Positions 1-8,058 of a stretch of 64,000 nt of DNA are shown here, one piece after another. This stretch comes from an uncultured Ignavibacteria bacterium (GTDB lineage: Bacteria > Bacteroidota > Ignavibacteria > Tepidaquicellales > Tepidaquicellaceae), in the NCBI GenBank assembly GCA_937974175.1, contig CALJIG010000062.1:1-64000 (forward strand). Reading direction: 5' to 3'. The notes under the pieces are model-generated. The model was not told where the DNA came from. It worked only from the letters and a program-made list of their open reading frames with translations, and made no database searches. The stretch's first letter is position 1; each line of letters opens with the position of its first letter. A program made the position numbers and the translations under genes.

Positions 1-55
1 ACCGAGACCCTCCCGATTCCCATCGGGATGCGCTACCGAGCTGCGCTACATCCCG
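1..55 (-). repeat. tRNA-Pro-like fragment, copy 1 (cut by window edge)
   Basis: Read on the minus strand, this 55-nt unit resembles the first three-quarters of a proline tRNA: acceptor strand CGGGATG, TA, a D arm GCGC-AGCTCGGTA-GCGC, then an anticodon arm CCCGA-TGGGAA-TCGGG carrying GGG, then GGGTC and the start of a T stem (TCGGT). The anticodon loop is 6 nt instead of 7, so it may not be functional. The T arm and 3' acceptor would lie left of position 1, so a full gene cannot be excluded. The same 55 nt recur exactly at 79-133. Confidence 0.55.
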
Positions 56-78
56 TAAAATTATTTTTCAATAAAAGA

Positions 79-133
79 ACCGAGACCCTCCCGATTCCCA
101 TCGGGATGCGCTACCGAGCTGCGCTACATCCCG
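79..133 (-). repeat. tRNA-Pro-like fragment, copy 2 (truncated)
   Basis: This is a perfect second copy of the 55-nt unit at 1-55. On the minus strand it stops inside the expected T stem and runs into an AT-rich 23-nt spacer before copy 1, so this copy lacks a T arm and 3' acceptor and cannot be a complete tRNA. Next to its 5' end (plus positions 125-145) a CATCCCGA / TCGGGATG inverted repeat resembles a tRNA acceptor end. It is a tRNA-derived repeat or pseudo-tRNA. Confidence 0.6.
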
Positions 134-334
134 ATTTATTCGGGATGTGCGTCATTCCAGAAAACACAGTCCCGAAAGCATATAATATATTTATAAAATT
201 ACTTCTTTGAAATCCATAATTACAGTTATTTTCACAGGATATTGCCTTGAATATCGTAAAGCATTATAGTAATTTTATTACTGGAATTCATTTCTTTTAA
301 ACAACTATTAATTAATTTCTTAAAAACTACTTAA
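134..334. other. AT-rich region upstream of glutamate dehydrogenase
   Basis: No supported gene. An open frame at 28-210 is only the tRNA-like repeat read on the other strand. The stretch presumably contains the promoter of the dehydrogenase gene, but no clear promoter or ribosome-binding motif could be assigned. Confidence 0.4.
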
Positions 335-1624
335 ATGTCGACCGAAACTAAGTATAAAGAGCCCGCTCCTTATAAAAGAGGCGAAGCAAATCCGTTCGAA
401 AGCATGATGGTACGATTTGACAAGGCAGCCGAATTGTGCAAACTCGATGAAGGATTATATAACTATTTGAAGTACCCGGTAAAACAAGTTATAGTTTCCA
501 TACCTGTTATGATGGATAGCGGCAAGCTTGAAGTATTTGAAGGTTACAGAGTAATACATGATAATATCCTGGGACCATCCAAGGGTGGAATTAGATATGC
601 ACCCGATGTTGATCTTGACGAAGTAAAAGCGCTTGCTTCATGGATGACATGGAAATGCGCGATTGCAAATATTCCTTACGGTGGCGCAAAGGGCGGCGTC
701 AAATGCGATCCTTCCAAATTATCAAAAACAGAACTTGAAAAAATTACCAGAAGATATACTTCTAACATGTTAGATGTATTCGGACCTGATACAGATATTC
801 CTGCTCCTGATATGAATACTGACGAACAGGTTATGGCGTGGATTATGGATACCTACAGTATGCACAAAAGAAGAACTGTTACAGGTGTTGTGACGGGTAA
901 ACCGATTGTCGTTGGCGGTTCATTAGGAAGAAGAGAAGCCACAGGACGCGGAGTTATGATTGCCACTCTTTCAGCTTTGAAAAAAATGGAAATCAATCCT
1001 GAAGATACAACATGCGTAGTACAGGGCTTCGGAAACGTTGGTTCTGTCAGCGCAGATTTACTGCATAAACAAGGCGTAAGAATAGTTGCTATCAGCGATG
1101 TTACCGGCGGATATTATAATCCAACCGGAATTAATGTTGCAGAAGCTATTGATTACGTTGCAAAACATAAAAACTTAGCCGGCGGTAACTTTGGTGACCC
1201 TGTTACAAATGAAGAGTTACTCGAGCTTCCTTGTGATATCCTTGTTCCTGCAGCTAAGGAAGATCAGATCTCTGCTCACAATGCCGGAAACATCAAAGCT
1301 AAATTAATTGTTGAAGGTGCTAACGGGCCAACATCGGCAGATGCTGATCAGATTCTCAGAGAAAATAAAGTAATGGTTATTCCTGATATCCTTGCTAACT
1401 CAGGCGGAGTAATAGTTTCTTACTTCGAGTGGGTTCAGGATAGAATCGGTTACTTCTGGGAAGAAGATGATGTTAACAACAGACTCAATAGAATGATGAG
1501 AGAAGCATTTGAAAACGTTTACAATACAGCAATTAAATATGACACCACACTTCGTTTAGGTGCATATGTTTACGCAATTGATAAGGTTGCCCAGGTTCTG
1601 AAACTCAGAGGAATCTACGGTTAA
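335..1624 (+). CDS. gdhA: Glu/Leu/Phe/Val family dehydrogenase (glutamate dehydrogenase)
   Basis: Likely NAD(P)-dependent glutamate dehydrogenase, interconverting glutamate with 2-oxoglutarate and ammonium in the cytoplasm. The 429-residue length is normal for the small hexameric bacterial type. The N-terminal catalytic domain has the substrate-binding GPSKGGIRY segment near residues 80-88 and PYGGAKGGV, with the expected catalytic lysine at about 119. The C-terminal half has a Rossmann motif GFGNVGS near residue 230. A strong terminator follows, so the gene is probably a single transcription unit. Cofactor preference cannot be decided from motifs alone. An alanine dehydrogenase lies at 28246. 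Confidence 0.95.
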   Translation: MSTETKYKEPAPYKRGEANPFESMMVRFDKAAELCKLDEGLYNYLKYPVKQVIVSIPVMMDSGKLEVFEGYRVIHDNILGPSKGGIRYAPDVDLDEVKALASWMTWKCAIANIPYGGAKGGVKCDPSKLSKTELEKITRRYTSNMLDVFGPDTDIPAPDMNTDEQVMAWIMDTYSMHKRRTVTGVVTGKPIVVGGSLGRREATGRGVMIATLSALKKMEINPEDTTCVVQGFGNVGSVSADLLHKQGVRIVAISDVTGGYYNPTGINVAEAIDYVAKHKNLAGGNFGDPVTNEELLELPCDILVPAAKEDQISAHNAGNIKAKLIVEGANGPTSADADQILRENKVMVIPDILANSGGVIVSYFEWVQDRIGYFWEEDDVNNRLNRMMREAFENVYNTAIKYDTTLRLGAYVYAIDKVAQVLKLRGIYG

Positions 1625-1649
1625 TCTTTTAAAATAATCAATTATTATA

Positions 1650-1685
1650 AAATTTCGTTCCGATTTTATCGGAACGGAATTTTTT
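1650..1685 (+). terminator. Rho-independent terminator of gdhA
   Basis: A 15-bp stem (1650-1664 with 1668-1682, one G-T pair) closes a 3-nt TTT loop and runs into a T tract. It lies 26 nt after the gdhA stop codon. Confidence 0.9.
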
Positions 1686-1719
1686 TATTTTATATAGATA
1701 CTTAAGCTAAAGCAGGTAT

Positions 1720-2346
1720 TTGAATTTCAAAATCGGCAAACAATTTTTAACGGGACTTTTATTTTTTGTTCTTATTCAAAGTGCTTTTCCTCAGATTAAC
1801 TCTCAAAGGCTTAAAACAAATCTTGAGAACATAGATGTTCTTTTAGATGCGGGTTTTGAACTTATGGGTGACAGGCTGATTTTGAATAAGGATTGGGTTT
1901 ATTTAATTCAAATAAATCACTCCGATTATGAAACCGAAAGCTATTTTCGGAGTAGAATGAAAAGCAGGTTCCCCGGATATAAAATAATTTCCGATGCAAA
2001 CCTGAGAAACGATGCGAAAATAGTAATTGACAGCCTTAAGCTGGAAACAAAGTATTTACGGCTCTTTGAAAAGGATCTGCTTGGTGATAAATATATTCAG
2101 CGGCAGGCAATAGTAAAGTACAGATGCTCTTTTTTACCACAATCTATAGAAGGCTACAGATTTAACCAAAGCTTTACAGACGATTTTGAGTTTGATAACT
2201 TAAGCTCAGTCGAAAACGATAAATTTTTCTTTGCGCAGGGAGTTCTTCCTCCGCAAAGCTTCTTTTCAAAATATTTAGTTCCTTCACTGGTAATTTTAGC
2301 GTCTGCGGCAGCAGCAATATTGTTTTTTACAGTCAGGAATAAATAG
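1720..2346 (+). CDS. Hypothetical protein with signal peptide and C-terminal membrane anchor
   Basis: Not recognised. The 208-residue product has an N-terminal hydrophobic signal-like segment (about residues 9-24, ending SAFPQ), a soluble middle part rich in charged and aromatic residues, and one hydrophobic segment near residues 186-203 followed by a short basic tail (RNK). This suggests an exported protein anchored at its C terminus with the bulk in the periplasm. The start is a TTG codon; no better ATG precedes the signal peptide. It lies 29 bp upstream of the bamD-like gene in the same direction, so a link to envelope assembly is possible but unproven. Confidence 0.7.
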   Translation: MNFKIGKQFLTGLLFFVLIQSAFPQINSQRLKTNLENIDVLLDAGFELMGDRLILNKDWVYLIQINHSDYETESYFRSRMKSRFPGYKIISDANLRNDAKIVIDSLKLETKYLRLFEKDLLGDKYIQRQAIVKYRCSFLPQSIEGYRFNQSFTDDFEFDNLSSVENDKFFFAQGVLPPQSFFSKYLVPSLVILASAAAAILFFTVRNK

Positions 2347-2375
2347 AACTAAATTTAAAACTTAAACTCAGCAAT

Positions 2376-3164
2376 TTGAAATTAGGAAAAAGCTCACATT
2401 CATATCTAAAGTACGTTTGTATTATTTTTGCCCTCTGTTTTACCGCAGCAACACTTACTTCATGCGGCAGTTCAAGCAAAAGCGATAAAGAAATAAATGA
2501 CGATCCGGAAAAAGCTTACAATATAGCTTATAAAAAATATCAGGCAAAAGATTACTATGATGCGATAGAAGATTTCGGTCTTATTAAATTAAGATATTCC
2601 GGTACAAAAGTCATAGATAAGGCAATATTTTATCTAGGCATGAGCTATTATATGCGTGAAGAATTCGTTCTTGCTGCCTATGAATTTGAGTATCTCTTAA
2701 AAAATTATCCGGGTTCAGAACTTTCGTTAAAAGCAAGATATCAGCTTGCAATGTGTTACTATGGTTTATCTCCTGCATATAATCTCGATCAGACCTATAC
2801 GAAATATGCGATTCAGGAATTCAGGAATTTTATGGATTTGTATCCAAAAGATCCGCTTTCACTAGAAGCAGAAAAAAGAATTATAGAGCTGAAGAATAAG
2901 CTGGCAATGAAAGAGCTGAAAGCCGCAGAGCAATATATGGTTCTAGGAAATTATAAATCTGCTATTATTTATTACGATGCATTGCTGGATGAATTTTTTG
3001 AAACGGAATACGCTGATGATGCTCTTTATGGAAAGATACAGGCTTTAATGGCTAAAAAAAGATATGACGACGTAAAAAAGGAAATTGAAAGATTTGAAAC
3101 AAAATTCAGAAACAGCAGCCTTCTGCCGAATATAAATAAAATTAAAAATCAGCTTCCATCATAA
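2376..3164 (+). CDS. bamD: Outer membrane assembly lipoprotein BamD-like (TPR)
   Basis: Likely BamD, the essential lipoprotein of the BAM complex that inserts beta-barrel proteins into the outer membrane. A lipoprotein signal ends in the lipobox LTSC with the lipidated cysteine at residue 30. Tetratricopeptide-like helical repeats follow, with typical strings such as AIFYLGMSYYMREEFVLAA and YPGSELSLKARYQLAMCYY. At 262 residues the length fits BamD. The start is TTG, placed directly before the basic N region of the signal. Its stop overlaps the next start by one base, so it is translationally linked to the thioesterase. Confidence 0.88.
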   Translation: MKLGKSSHSYLKYVCIIFALCFTAATLTSCGSSSKSDKEINDDPEKAYNIAYKKYQAKDYYDAIEDFGLIKLRYSGTKVIDKAIFYLGMSYYMREEFVLAAYEFEYLLKNYPGSELSLKARYQLAMCYYGLSPAYNLDQTYTKYAIQEFRNFMDLYPKDPLSLEAEKRIIELKNKLAMKELKAAEQYMVLGNYKSAIIYYDALLDEFFETEYADDALYGKIQALMAKKRYDDVKKEIERFETKFRNSSLLPNINKIKNQLPS

Positions 3165-3664
3165 TGAGTTTGCTTCTTCCTAAAAAAGTCAAAGATTCAC
3201 AGGTACAAATGGTAGAACTTGTTCTGCCGAATGATACAAATATACTCGGCAATTTATTAGGAGGAAGACTTATGCACTGGATGGATATAGCTGCAGCCCT
3301 TGCTGCATCAAGGCATTGCAATAATGTAGCTGTTACTGCTTCGGTTGATAATCTTAATTTTCACATGCCGATTAAGCTCGGTAATATTGTGCGTTTAAAG
3401 GCTTCTGTTAACAGAGCATTCAGAAGCTCTATGGAAGTCGGTGTTAGAGTGGAAGTAGAATCAATTAAATCTGGCGAGTTGTATTTATCTAACAGCGCAT
3501 ATTTAACATTTGTAAATCTGGACCCAATCACAATGAAACCAATTCCTGTTCCGGAAATCATTCCGGAAACAGAGGAAGAAATAAAACGTTTCGAACAGGC
3601 TCTTCAAAGAAGAGACCAGCGCCTTGCATCTAAGAATGGTATCTACGATAAGAAAAAAAACTAG
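3164..3664 (+). CDS. Acyl-CoA thioesterase, hotdog fold
   Basis: Likely hydrolyses acyl-CoA thioesters to free acid and CoA in the cytoplasm. The segment with NDTNILGNLLGGRLMHWMD (about residues 22-40) is the typical active-site helix of hotdog thioesterases of the YciA/BACH type, and SVDNLNFHMPIKLGNIVRLKA is the following conserved strand. At 166 residues it is a single-domain enzyme. It overlaps the bamD stop by one base. Substrate chain length cannot be told. The reverse-strand open frame inside it is a shadow. Confidence 0.9.
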   Translation: MSLLLPKKVKDSQVQMVELVLPNDTNILGNLLGGRLMHWMDIAAALAASRHCNNVAVTASVDNLNFHMPIKLGNIVRLKASVNRAFRSSMEVGVRVEVESIKSGELYLSNSAYLTFVNLDPITMKPIPVPEIIPETEEEIKRFEQALQRRDQRLASKNGIYDKKKN

Positions 3665-3708
3665 TTTATCCCAAAAATTATAATCCTATAATTTTATTTC
3701 ATCATAAT

Positions 3709-4518
3709 ATGTCCAAAGAAACTAATAAATATTTTGAAAGCAATAAAAAGCTATGGAATGAAAGAACATCAGTACATGTAAAATCCAATTTTTACGATAA
3801 CGATGGATTCCTTGCAGGAAAAAGCTCACTTAATAAAATTGAGCTAGATGAATTAGGTGATGTAAAAGGAAAGTCAGTGCTTCATCTTCAGTGCCATTTC
3901 GGGCAGGACACAATTTCTTTTGCAAGAATGGGAGCCAAAGCTACAGGGGTTGATTTCTCTGAAGAAGCAATAAAGAATGCAAGAGAAATGAATGAAAAGC
4001 TCGGGCTTGATGCCGAATTTATTAACTGTAATGTTTATGATTTAAAAGAACATCTTGATAAAAAATTCGATATAATTTTTACTTCTTATGGAGTTATAGG
4101 CTGGCTGCCTGATTTAAACGAATGGGCGAACTTAATAAATCATTTTTTAAAACCCGGCGGAATTTTTTACATTATAGAATTTCATCCTGTTATCTGGATG
4201 TTTGATGATAACTTTGAAAAAATAGATTATCCGTATTTTACAACTGCTAAACCAATAGAAATGGTTTCAACCTCAACATATACGGATAGCGAAACCGAAC
4301 TAAGCGGCATTAAAGAATATAGCTGGAACCATGCATTATCAGAAGTAATCAATTCTTTAATGCAGGCAGATTTGAAAATTCAATTTGTTAATGAATATCC
4401 TTTTTCTCCTTACAATATTTTTCCGGATATGTATGCAGGTGAAGATGGTTACTGGCGCATGAAAAAGTTCGGAGATAAACTTCCTCAGCTTTTTTCGATA
4501 AGAGCTGTTAAAGAATAA
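3709..4518 (+). CDS. Class I SAM-dependent methyltransferase
   Basis: Cytoplasmic methyltransferase with a Rossmann-like S-adenosylmethionine domain. Motif I is VLHLQCHFGQDTISFARMG (about residues 55-73), in which a CHFG turn replaces the usual GxGxG. GVDFSEEAI supplies the acidic residue binding the ribose, and FLKPGGIFYIIEFHP is the usual post-motif III strand. Domain family assignment is secure; the substrate is unknown. At 269 residues it matches a common Bacteroidota family of small-molecule methyltransferases. It stands alone between short intergenic gaps. Confidence 0.88.
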   Translation: MSKETNKYFESNKKLWNERTSVHVKSNFYDNDGFLAGKSSLNKIELDELGDVKGKSVLHLQCHFGQDTISFARMGAKATGVDFSEEAIKNAREMNEKLGLDAEFINCNVYDLKEHLDKKFDIIFTSYGVIGWLPDLNEWANLINHFLKPGGIFYIIEFHPVIWMFDDNFEKIDYPYFTTAKPIEMVSTSTYTDSETELSGIKEYSWNHALSEVINSLMQADLKIQFVNEYPFSPYNIFPDMYAGEDGYWRMKKFGDKLPQLFSIRAVKE

Positions 4519-4594
4519 ATTTTTGCAATTTTCATATAATATCTTTTGTTGTATAAATTATCTGATATTTTTATTTTATAAGAACTAATTTTAA

Positions 4595-4990
4595 ATGATG
4601 CCTCAATTGAAAAAAATATTATTTGTTTTATTGGCAGTAGCTTTTTTAGCAGGATGCAATAAAGCAAAAAATGATAACACTGCTGAAAATAAAACAACAG
4701 ATACAAAACCCGCAGGAGAAGTTATAAAGGTAAATCTTCCTACAATGCAGTGCGCTACATGCAAAAAGAATATAGAAACTGCATTGAAAAAAGTGGATGG
4801 AATAAATTCAGTTAACGTAAGCGTAAAAGAAAAAATAGCTACGATTGATTTTGATAAATCAAAAATCAATCAGGATAAAATTGAAACTGAAATTACACAT
4901 GTAGGCTACGATGCTAACGGAAAGAAAAAAGATGAAGTCGCTTATGAAAAACTAGCCGATTGCTGTAAAATCGGCGGACACGATAATTAA
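4595..4990 (+). CDS. Heavy-metal-associated (HMA) domain lipoprotein
   Basis: Exported metal-binding protein. A lipoprotein signal (FLAGC, lipidated cysteine at residue 21) is followed by a low-complexity linker and a CopZ/Atx1-like HMA domain with metal-binding MQCATC (cysteines near 53 and 56) and the expected pattern VDGINSVNVSVKEKIATIDFD. An extra CC pair and a histidine sit near the C terminus (DCCKIGGH). ATG codons at 4595 and 4598 are both possible starts. The next gene is a multicopper oxidase, so copper delivery or buffering in the periplasm is the most likely role. Metal identity is inferred. Confidence 0.88.
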   Translation: MMPQLKKILFVLLAVAFLAGCNKAKNDNTAENKTTDTKPAGEVIKVNLPTMQCATCKKNIETALKKVDGINSVNVSVKEKIATIDFDKSKINQDKIETEITHVGYDANGKKKDEVAYEKLADCCKIGGHDN

Positions 4991-5077
4991 GCCATTTAAT
5001 TTCTGACCTTATCTTTTGACGGAAAATTTATAGATTAAATAAACGTCCTTTGTTTTTTAATCTATAAAAACTGCCGC

Positions 5078-6826
5078 ATGAAGCGCCGCGAAATGATTAA
5101 ATCAGCATTGGGCTTGGGTGCTTTACTTTCTGTTCCCGGAAATTTTTTATCTGAAGAAATTTTCGCTAAAGGAACCAATAATTTATTTCAGAAACAATTA
5201 GTTGGAAATCCTTTGCGGTTTCCTCCTGTCCTTACCGGAAATACAATGACTGCCGCAGTAACAAATCAAACTGTCTGGCCCGGTCAAACATCTCAATTAG
5301 TTACCATCAATAATTCTTATCCCGGACCTACAATTATTATTCAAAAAGGTTCAACTCTCAATGTAAACTTTACAAATAATTTAGCAGAAGACAGTATTAT
5401 ACACTGGCACGGATTACTTGCTCCTGAAATAATGGACGGTCATCCTATGTATGCTATTCATCCCGGGCAAACTGTCAATTACAATTTTCCTATTGTGCAG
5501 CGGGCCGGTACATACTGGTATCATCCCCATGCCGATATGTTAACAGCATCTCAGGCATATAAAGGATTGGCAGGATTTTTTATTGTCACGGACCCCGATG
5601 AAGCAGCATTGAATTTACCCAGCGGAAATTTTGATATTCCGTTGTGTATACAGGACAGGCGCAGTGTGAATATTCCACAGTTTACTTATAACCCTGATAT
5701 GAATGATAAAATGCTTGGAATGTTAGGTGATGTGCCGCTAATAAACGGAACTCCCGATGCATATTTTGAAGTAAGTAAAACTCTTTACAGATTCAGATTG
5801 CTTAATGGCTCTAATGCTCGCGTATATAAAATTGCTTTCTCTGATAACAGAAGTTTTCAGGTTATCGGAACGGACGGCGGATTAAAAGATGCTCCTGTTA
5901 CTGTTACATCGTTTATGTTTTCTCCGGGCGAACGTGTAGAAATTCTTTTTGATTTCTCGCCGTATTCAATTGGTCAGAGTGTAACACTTAAATCTCTTGC
6001 ATTCACAGGCACGGGCGGAACGACTTATCAGCAGGGAACAGAAATGAATTTGTTAAGATTTGATATAACTTCAAATACTTCTTCAGGCGGAGTAATCCCG
6101 GCTTCTTTAACTCCGATAACATATTATAATTCTGCAGACGTTGTGCGAACAAGAACATTTACTCTCAGCCATGCTTCAGGCGGTGGAATGAATATGCATC
6201 TTATAAACGGGTTAACGTTTTCAATGCATAGAATTGATTTTGAAGTACCGCTGAACGGATTGGAAAGATGGTCGATAACAAATACAACAAGCGATTTTCA
6301 CCCTATGCACAGCCATGGAATTTTATTCCAGGTTCTTTCAAGAAACGGAAGCACAACTTTAGCGCCCAATGATAAAGGATGGAAAGATACTGTACTTGTA
6401 AATCCATTCGAACAGGTAGCTGTTCTTGTAAAGTTTACCATATATAAAGGTATATACATGTGGCATTGCCATAACCTTGAACACGAAGATGACGGTATGA
6501 TGCTGAATTTTAAAGTAGTTGACCCCATAGGAATTAGTGAAGGAACTAACGGAGTGCCGAATGATTTCAGATTACATCAGAATTATCCGAATCCGTTTAA
6601 TCCCTCGACCAAAATAAAATATGATGTTCCTTCAGCAGGCGGAAATATTGAAGTGAAAATTTTTGACGGAACGGGAAGAGAACTTGAAACAATTGTAAAC
6701 AAATTTCATTCAGCAGGTACATATGAAACAGAGTGGAAGGGTACGAATCATTCAAGCGGGATTTATTATTGTAAGCTGATATCTGCAAACTTTACTGAGA
6801 CAATAAAAATGCTGCTTGTGAAATAA
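5078..6826 (+). CDS. Multicopper oxidase with T9SS C-terminal sorting domain
   Basis: Copper enzyme of the laccase/CueO family, probably oxidising Cu(I) or phenolic-type substrates outside the cytoplasm. All four copper motifs are present: HWHG at 109-112, HPH at 149-151, HPMHSHG at 408-414 and HCHNLEHEDDGM at 463-474, the last giving the T1 cysteine and axial methionine. The N terminus has a twin-arginine-like signal (KRREMIKSALG). From about residue 502 the protein carries the T9SS sorting domain beginning NYPNPFNPSTKI and ending IKMLLVK. It follows the HMA lipoprotein by 87 bp, which supports a copper-handling pair. Confidence 0.95.
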   Translation: MKRREMIKSALGLGALLSVPGNFLSEEIFAKGTNNLFQKQLVGNPLRFPPVLTGNTMTAAVTNQTVWPGQTSQLVTINNSYPGPTIIIQKGSTLNVNFTNNLAEDSIIHWHGLLAPEIMDGHPMYAIHPGQTVNYNFPIVQRAGTYWYHPHADMLTASQAYKGLAGFFIVTDPDEAALNLPSGNFDIPLCIQDRRSVNIPQFTYNPDMNDKMLGMLGDVPLINGTPDAYFEVSKTLYRFRLLNGSNARVYKIAFSDNRSFQVIGTDGGLKDAPVTVTSFMFSPGERVEILFDFSPYSIGQSVTLKSLAFTGTGGTTYQQGTEMNLLRFDITSNTSSGGVIPASLTPITYYNSADVVRTRTFTLSHASGGGMNMHLINGLTFSMHRIDFEVPLNGLERWSITNTTSDFHPMHSHGILFQVLSRNGSTTLAPNDKGWKDTVLVNPFEQVAVLVKFTIYKGIYMWHCHNLEHEDDGMMLNFKVVDPIGISEGTNGVPNDFRLHQNYPNPFNPSTKIKYDVPSAGGNIEVKIFDGTGRELETIVNKFHSAGTYETEWKGTNHSSGIYYCKLISANFTETIKMLLVK

Positions 6827-6913
6827 TTTAGTGTGAGTATTATTTGCTTTGTATAACTATTTTTCGATTAATGCGTAATTTTAAAAATAATCCATTAATC
6901 TTAAAATAATTTT

Positions 6914-7285
6914 ATGAAGCATTTACTCTCGTGGTTTGAAATCCCTACAACTGATTTAGATAGAGCAGCAAAATTTTATTCTGAGCTATTAGAAGCTGAA
7001 ATTAAACCGGTGCAATACGGTCCTTACCCTATGGCATTTTTTCCATGGAGTGATGATATTAATATCGGCGGAGCTTTAGTTACGGGAGAAGAAGGAAAGC
7101 CCTCTGCCGATGGAGTGATAATTTATTTTCATGCAGGAGATGAATTGACACCAATGCTCGAACGCGCTGAAAAAGCAGGCGGAAAAGTTGTTTTGCCAAA
7201 AACAAAAATTTCAGATGAAGTCGGCTACATTGCAAAGTTTACAGATAGCGAAGGAAATACAATAGCTTTACATTCAAAAAATTAA
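6914..7285 (+). CDS. VOC family protein (glyoxalase/bleomycin-resistance fold)
   Basis: A 123-residue single VOC domain. The N-terminal WFEIPTTDLDRAAKFYSELL and C-terminal YIAKFTDSEGNTIALHS are the two conserved beta-alpha-beta halves. The family includes glyoxalases, dioxygenases and drug-binding proteins; metal ligands are not clear enough to choose a reaction. It resembles a family often annotated as predicted enzyme related to lactoylglutathione lyase. A strong terminator follows. Confidence 0.85.
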   Translation: MKHLLSWFEIPTTDLDRAAKFYSELLEAEIKPVQYGPYPMAFFPWSDDINIGGALVTGEEGKPSADGVIIYFHAGDELTPMLERAEKAGGKVVLPKTKISDEVGYIAKFTDSEGNTIALHSKN

Positions 7286-7300
7286 ATTTTTTACACATAC

Positions 7301-7336
7301 AATGCTCCTTATTTTTTAAAATAAGGAGCATTTTTT
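7301..7336 (+). terminator. Rho-independent terminator after VOC gene
   Basis: A perfect 15-bp stem (7301-7315 with 7318-7332) is followed by a T run. The 3' arm contains AAGGAG, so the hairpin may also mask a ribosome-binding site for downstream starts at 7337 or 7347. Confidence 0.88.
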
Positions 7337-7346
7337 ATGAAATTTT

Positions 7347-8009
7347 ATGCGAATCACAGAATTAACTCTCTTCGTTAAGGACATCTCTGCCGTAAAAGAT
7401 TTTTACAAGAATATTCTCGGTTTAATTGTTAACACCGAGAATGATAGCTCTATTGAATTCCAAGCCGGAGAAACCAAATTAATTTTTAGAGAGTATAAAA
7501 ATTTAAATCCTCATTATCATTTTGCATTCAATATACCGTCAAATAAAATTGAAGAAGCAAAAGAATGGATGAACGGCAAAGCAGAACTTCTTCCAGTAGA
7601 AGACAATAATTACATTGCAGATTTTGTTAACTGGAATGCGAAGTCAATTTATTTTTATGATACGGTTGGCAACATAGTTGAGTTTATTGCAAGATTTGAC
7701 TTACAAAATGATACAGCAGAAAAATTTAACTCCTCGCATGTAATAAGTGTAAGCGAAATGGGAATAGTTACGAATGATGTTACTGCGTTTGCCGACAAAT
7801 TAAAAAATGAGTATAAAGTTTTTGATTTTGTAAAAAGTGTTAACTCCGATTCCTTCTCTGCCATGGGAAATGATAATGGACTTTTTATTATAGCGATAGA
7901 AAACAGAAACTGGTATCCTACTAAAGTGCCTTCACAAAAATCTCCTTTCGAAATTAAGTTTATTAATGATAACGGCGAAACATTTATCATTACCGATAAA
8001 ACAATGTAA
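7347..8009 (+). CDS. Two-module VOC family protein
   Basis: A 220-residue protein with a VOC module in the first 120 residues (MRITELTLFVKDISAVKDFY, then YFYDTVGNIVEFIARFDL) and a second, more divergent module beginning near residue 130 (SEMGIVTNDVTAFADKL). It is probably a glyoxalase/dioxygenase-fold enzyme or binding protein of unknown substrate. The start lies 11 nt behind the preceding terminator's T run, so it needs its own promoter or read-through. It does not look closely related to the VOC protein at 6914. Confidence 0.82.
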   Translation: MRITELTLFVKDISAVKDFYKNILGLIVNTENDSSIEFQAGETKLIFREYKNLNPHYHFAFNIPSNKIEEAKEWMNGKAELLPVEDNNYIADFVNWNAKSIYFYDTVGNIVEFIARFDLQNDTAEKFNSSHVISVSEMGIVTNDVTAFADKLKNEYKVFDFVKSVNSDSFSAMGNDNGLFIIAIENRNWYPTKVPSQKSPFEIKFINDNGETFIITDKTM

Positions 8010-8058
8010 TTAATAAATTTATTCTTGATTATACCTTCAGCATTTTTTAATTTGTTCT

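Noticed and set aside
28..210. Plus-strand open frame of 60 codons at the left edge
   Set aside because: It consists of the tRNA-like repeat read twice (repeated MRYRAALHP); no homology and no start context.
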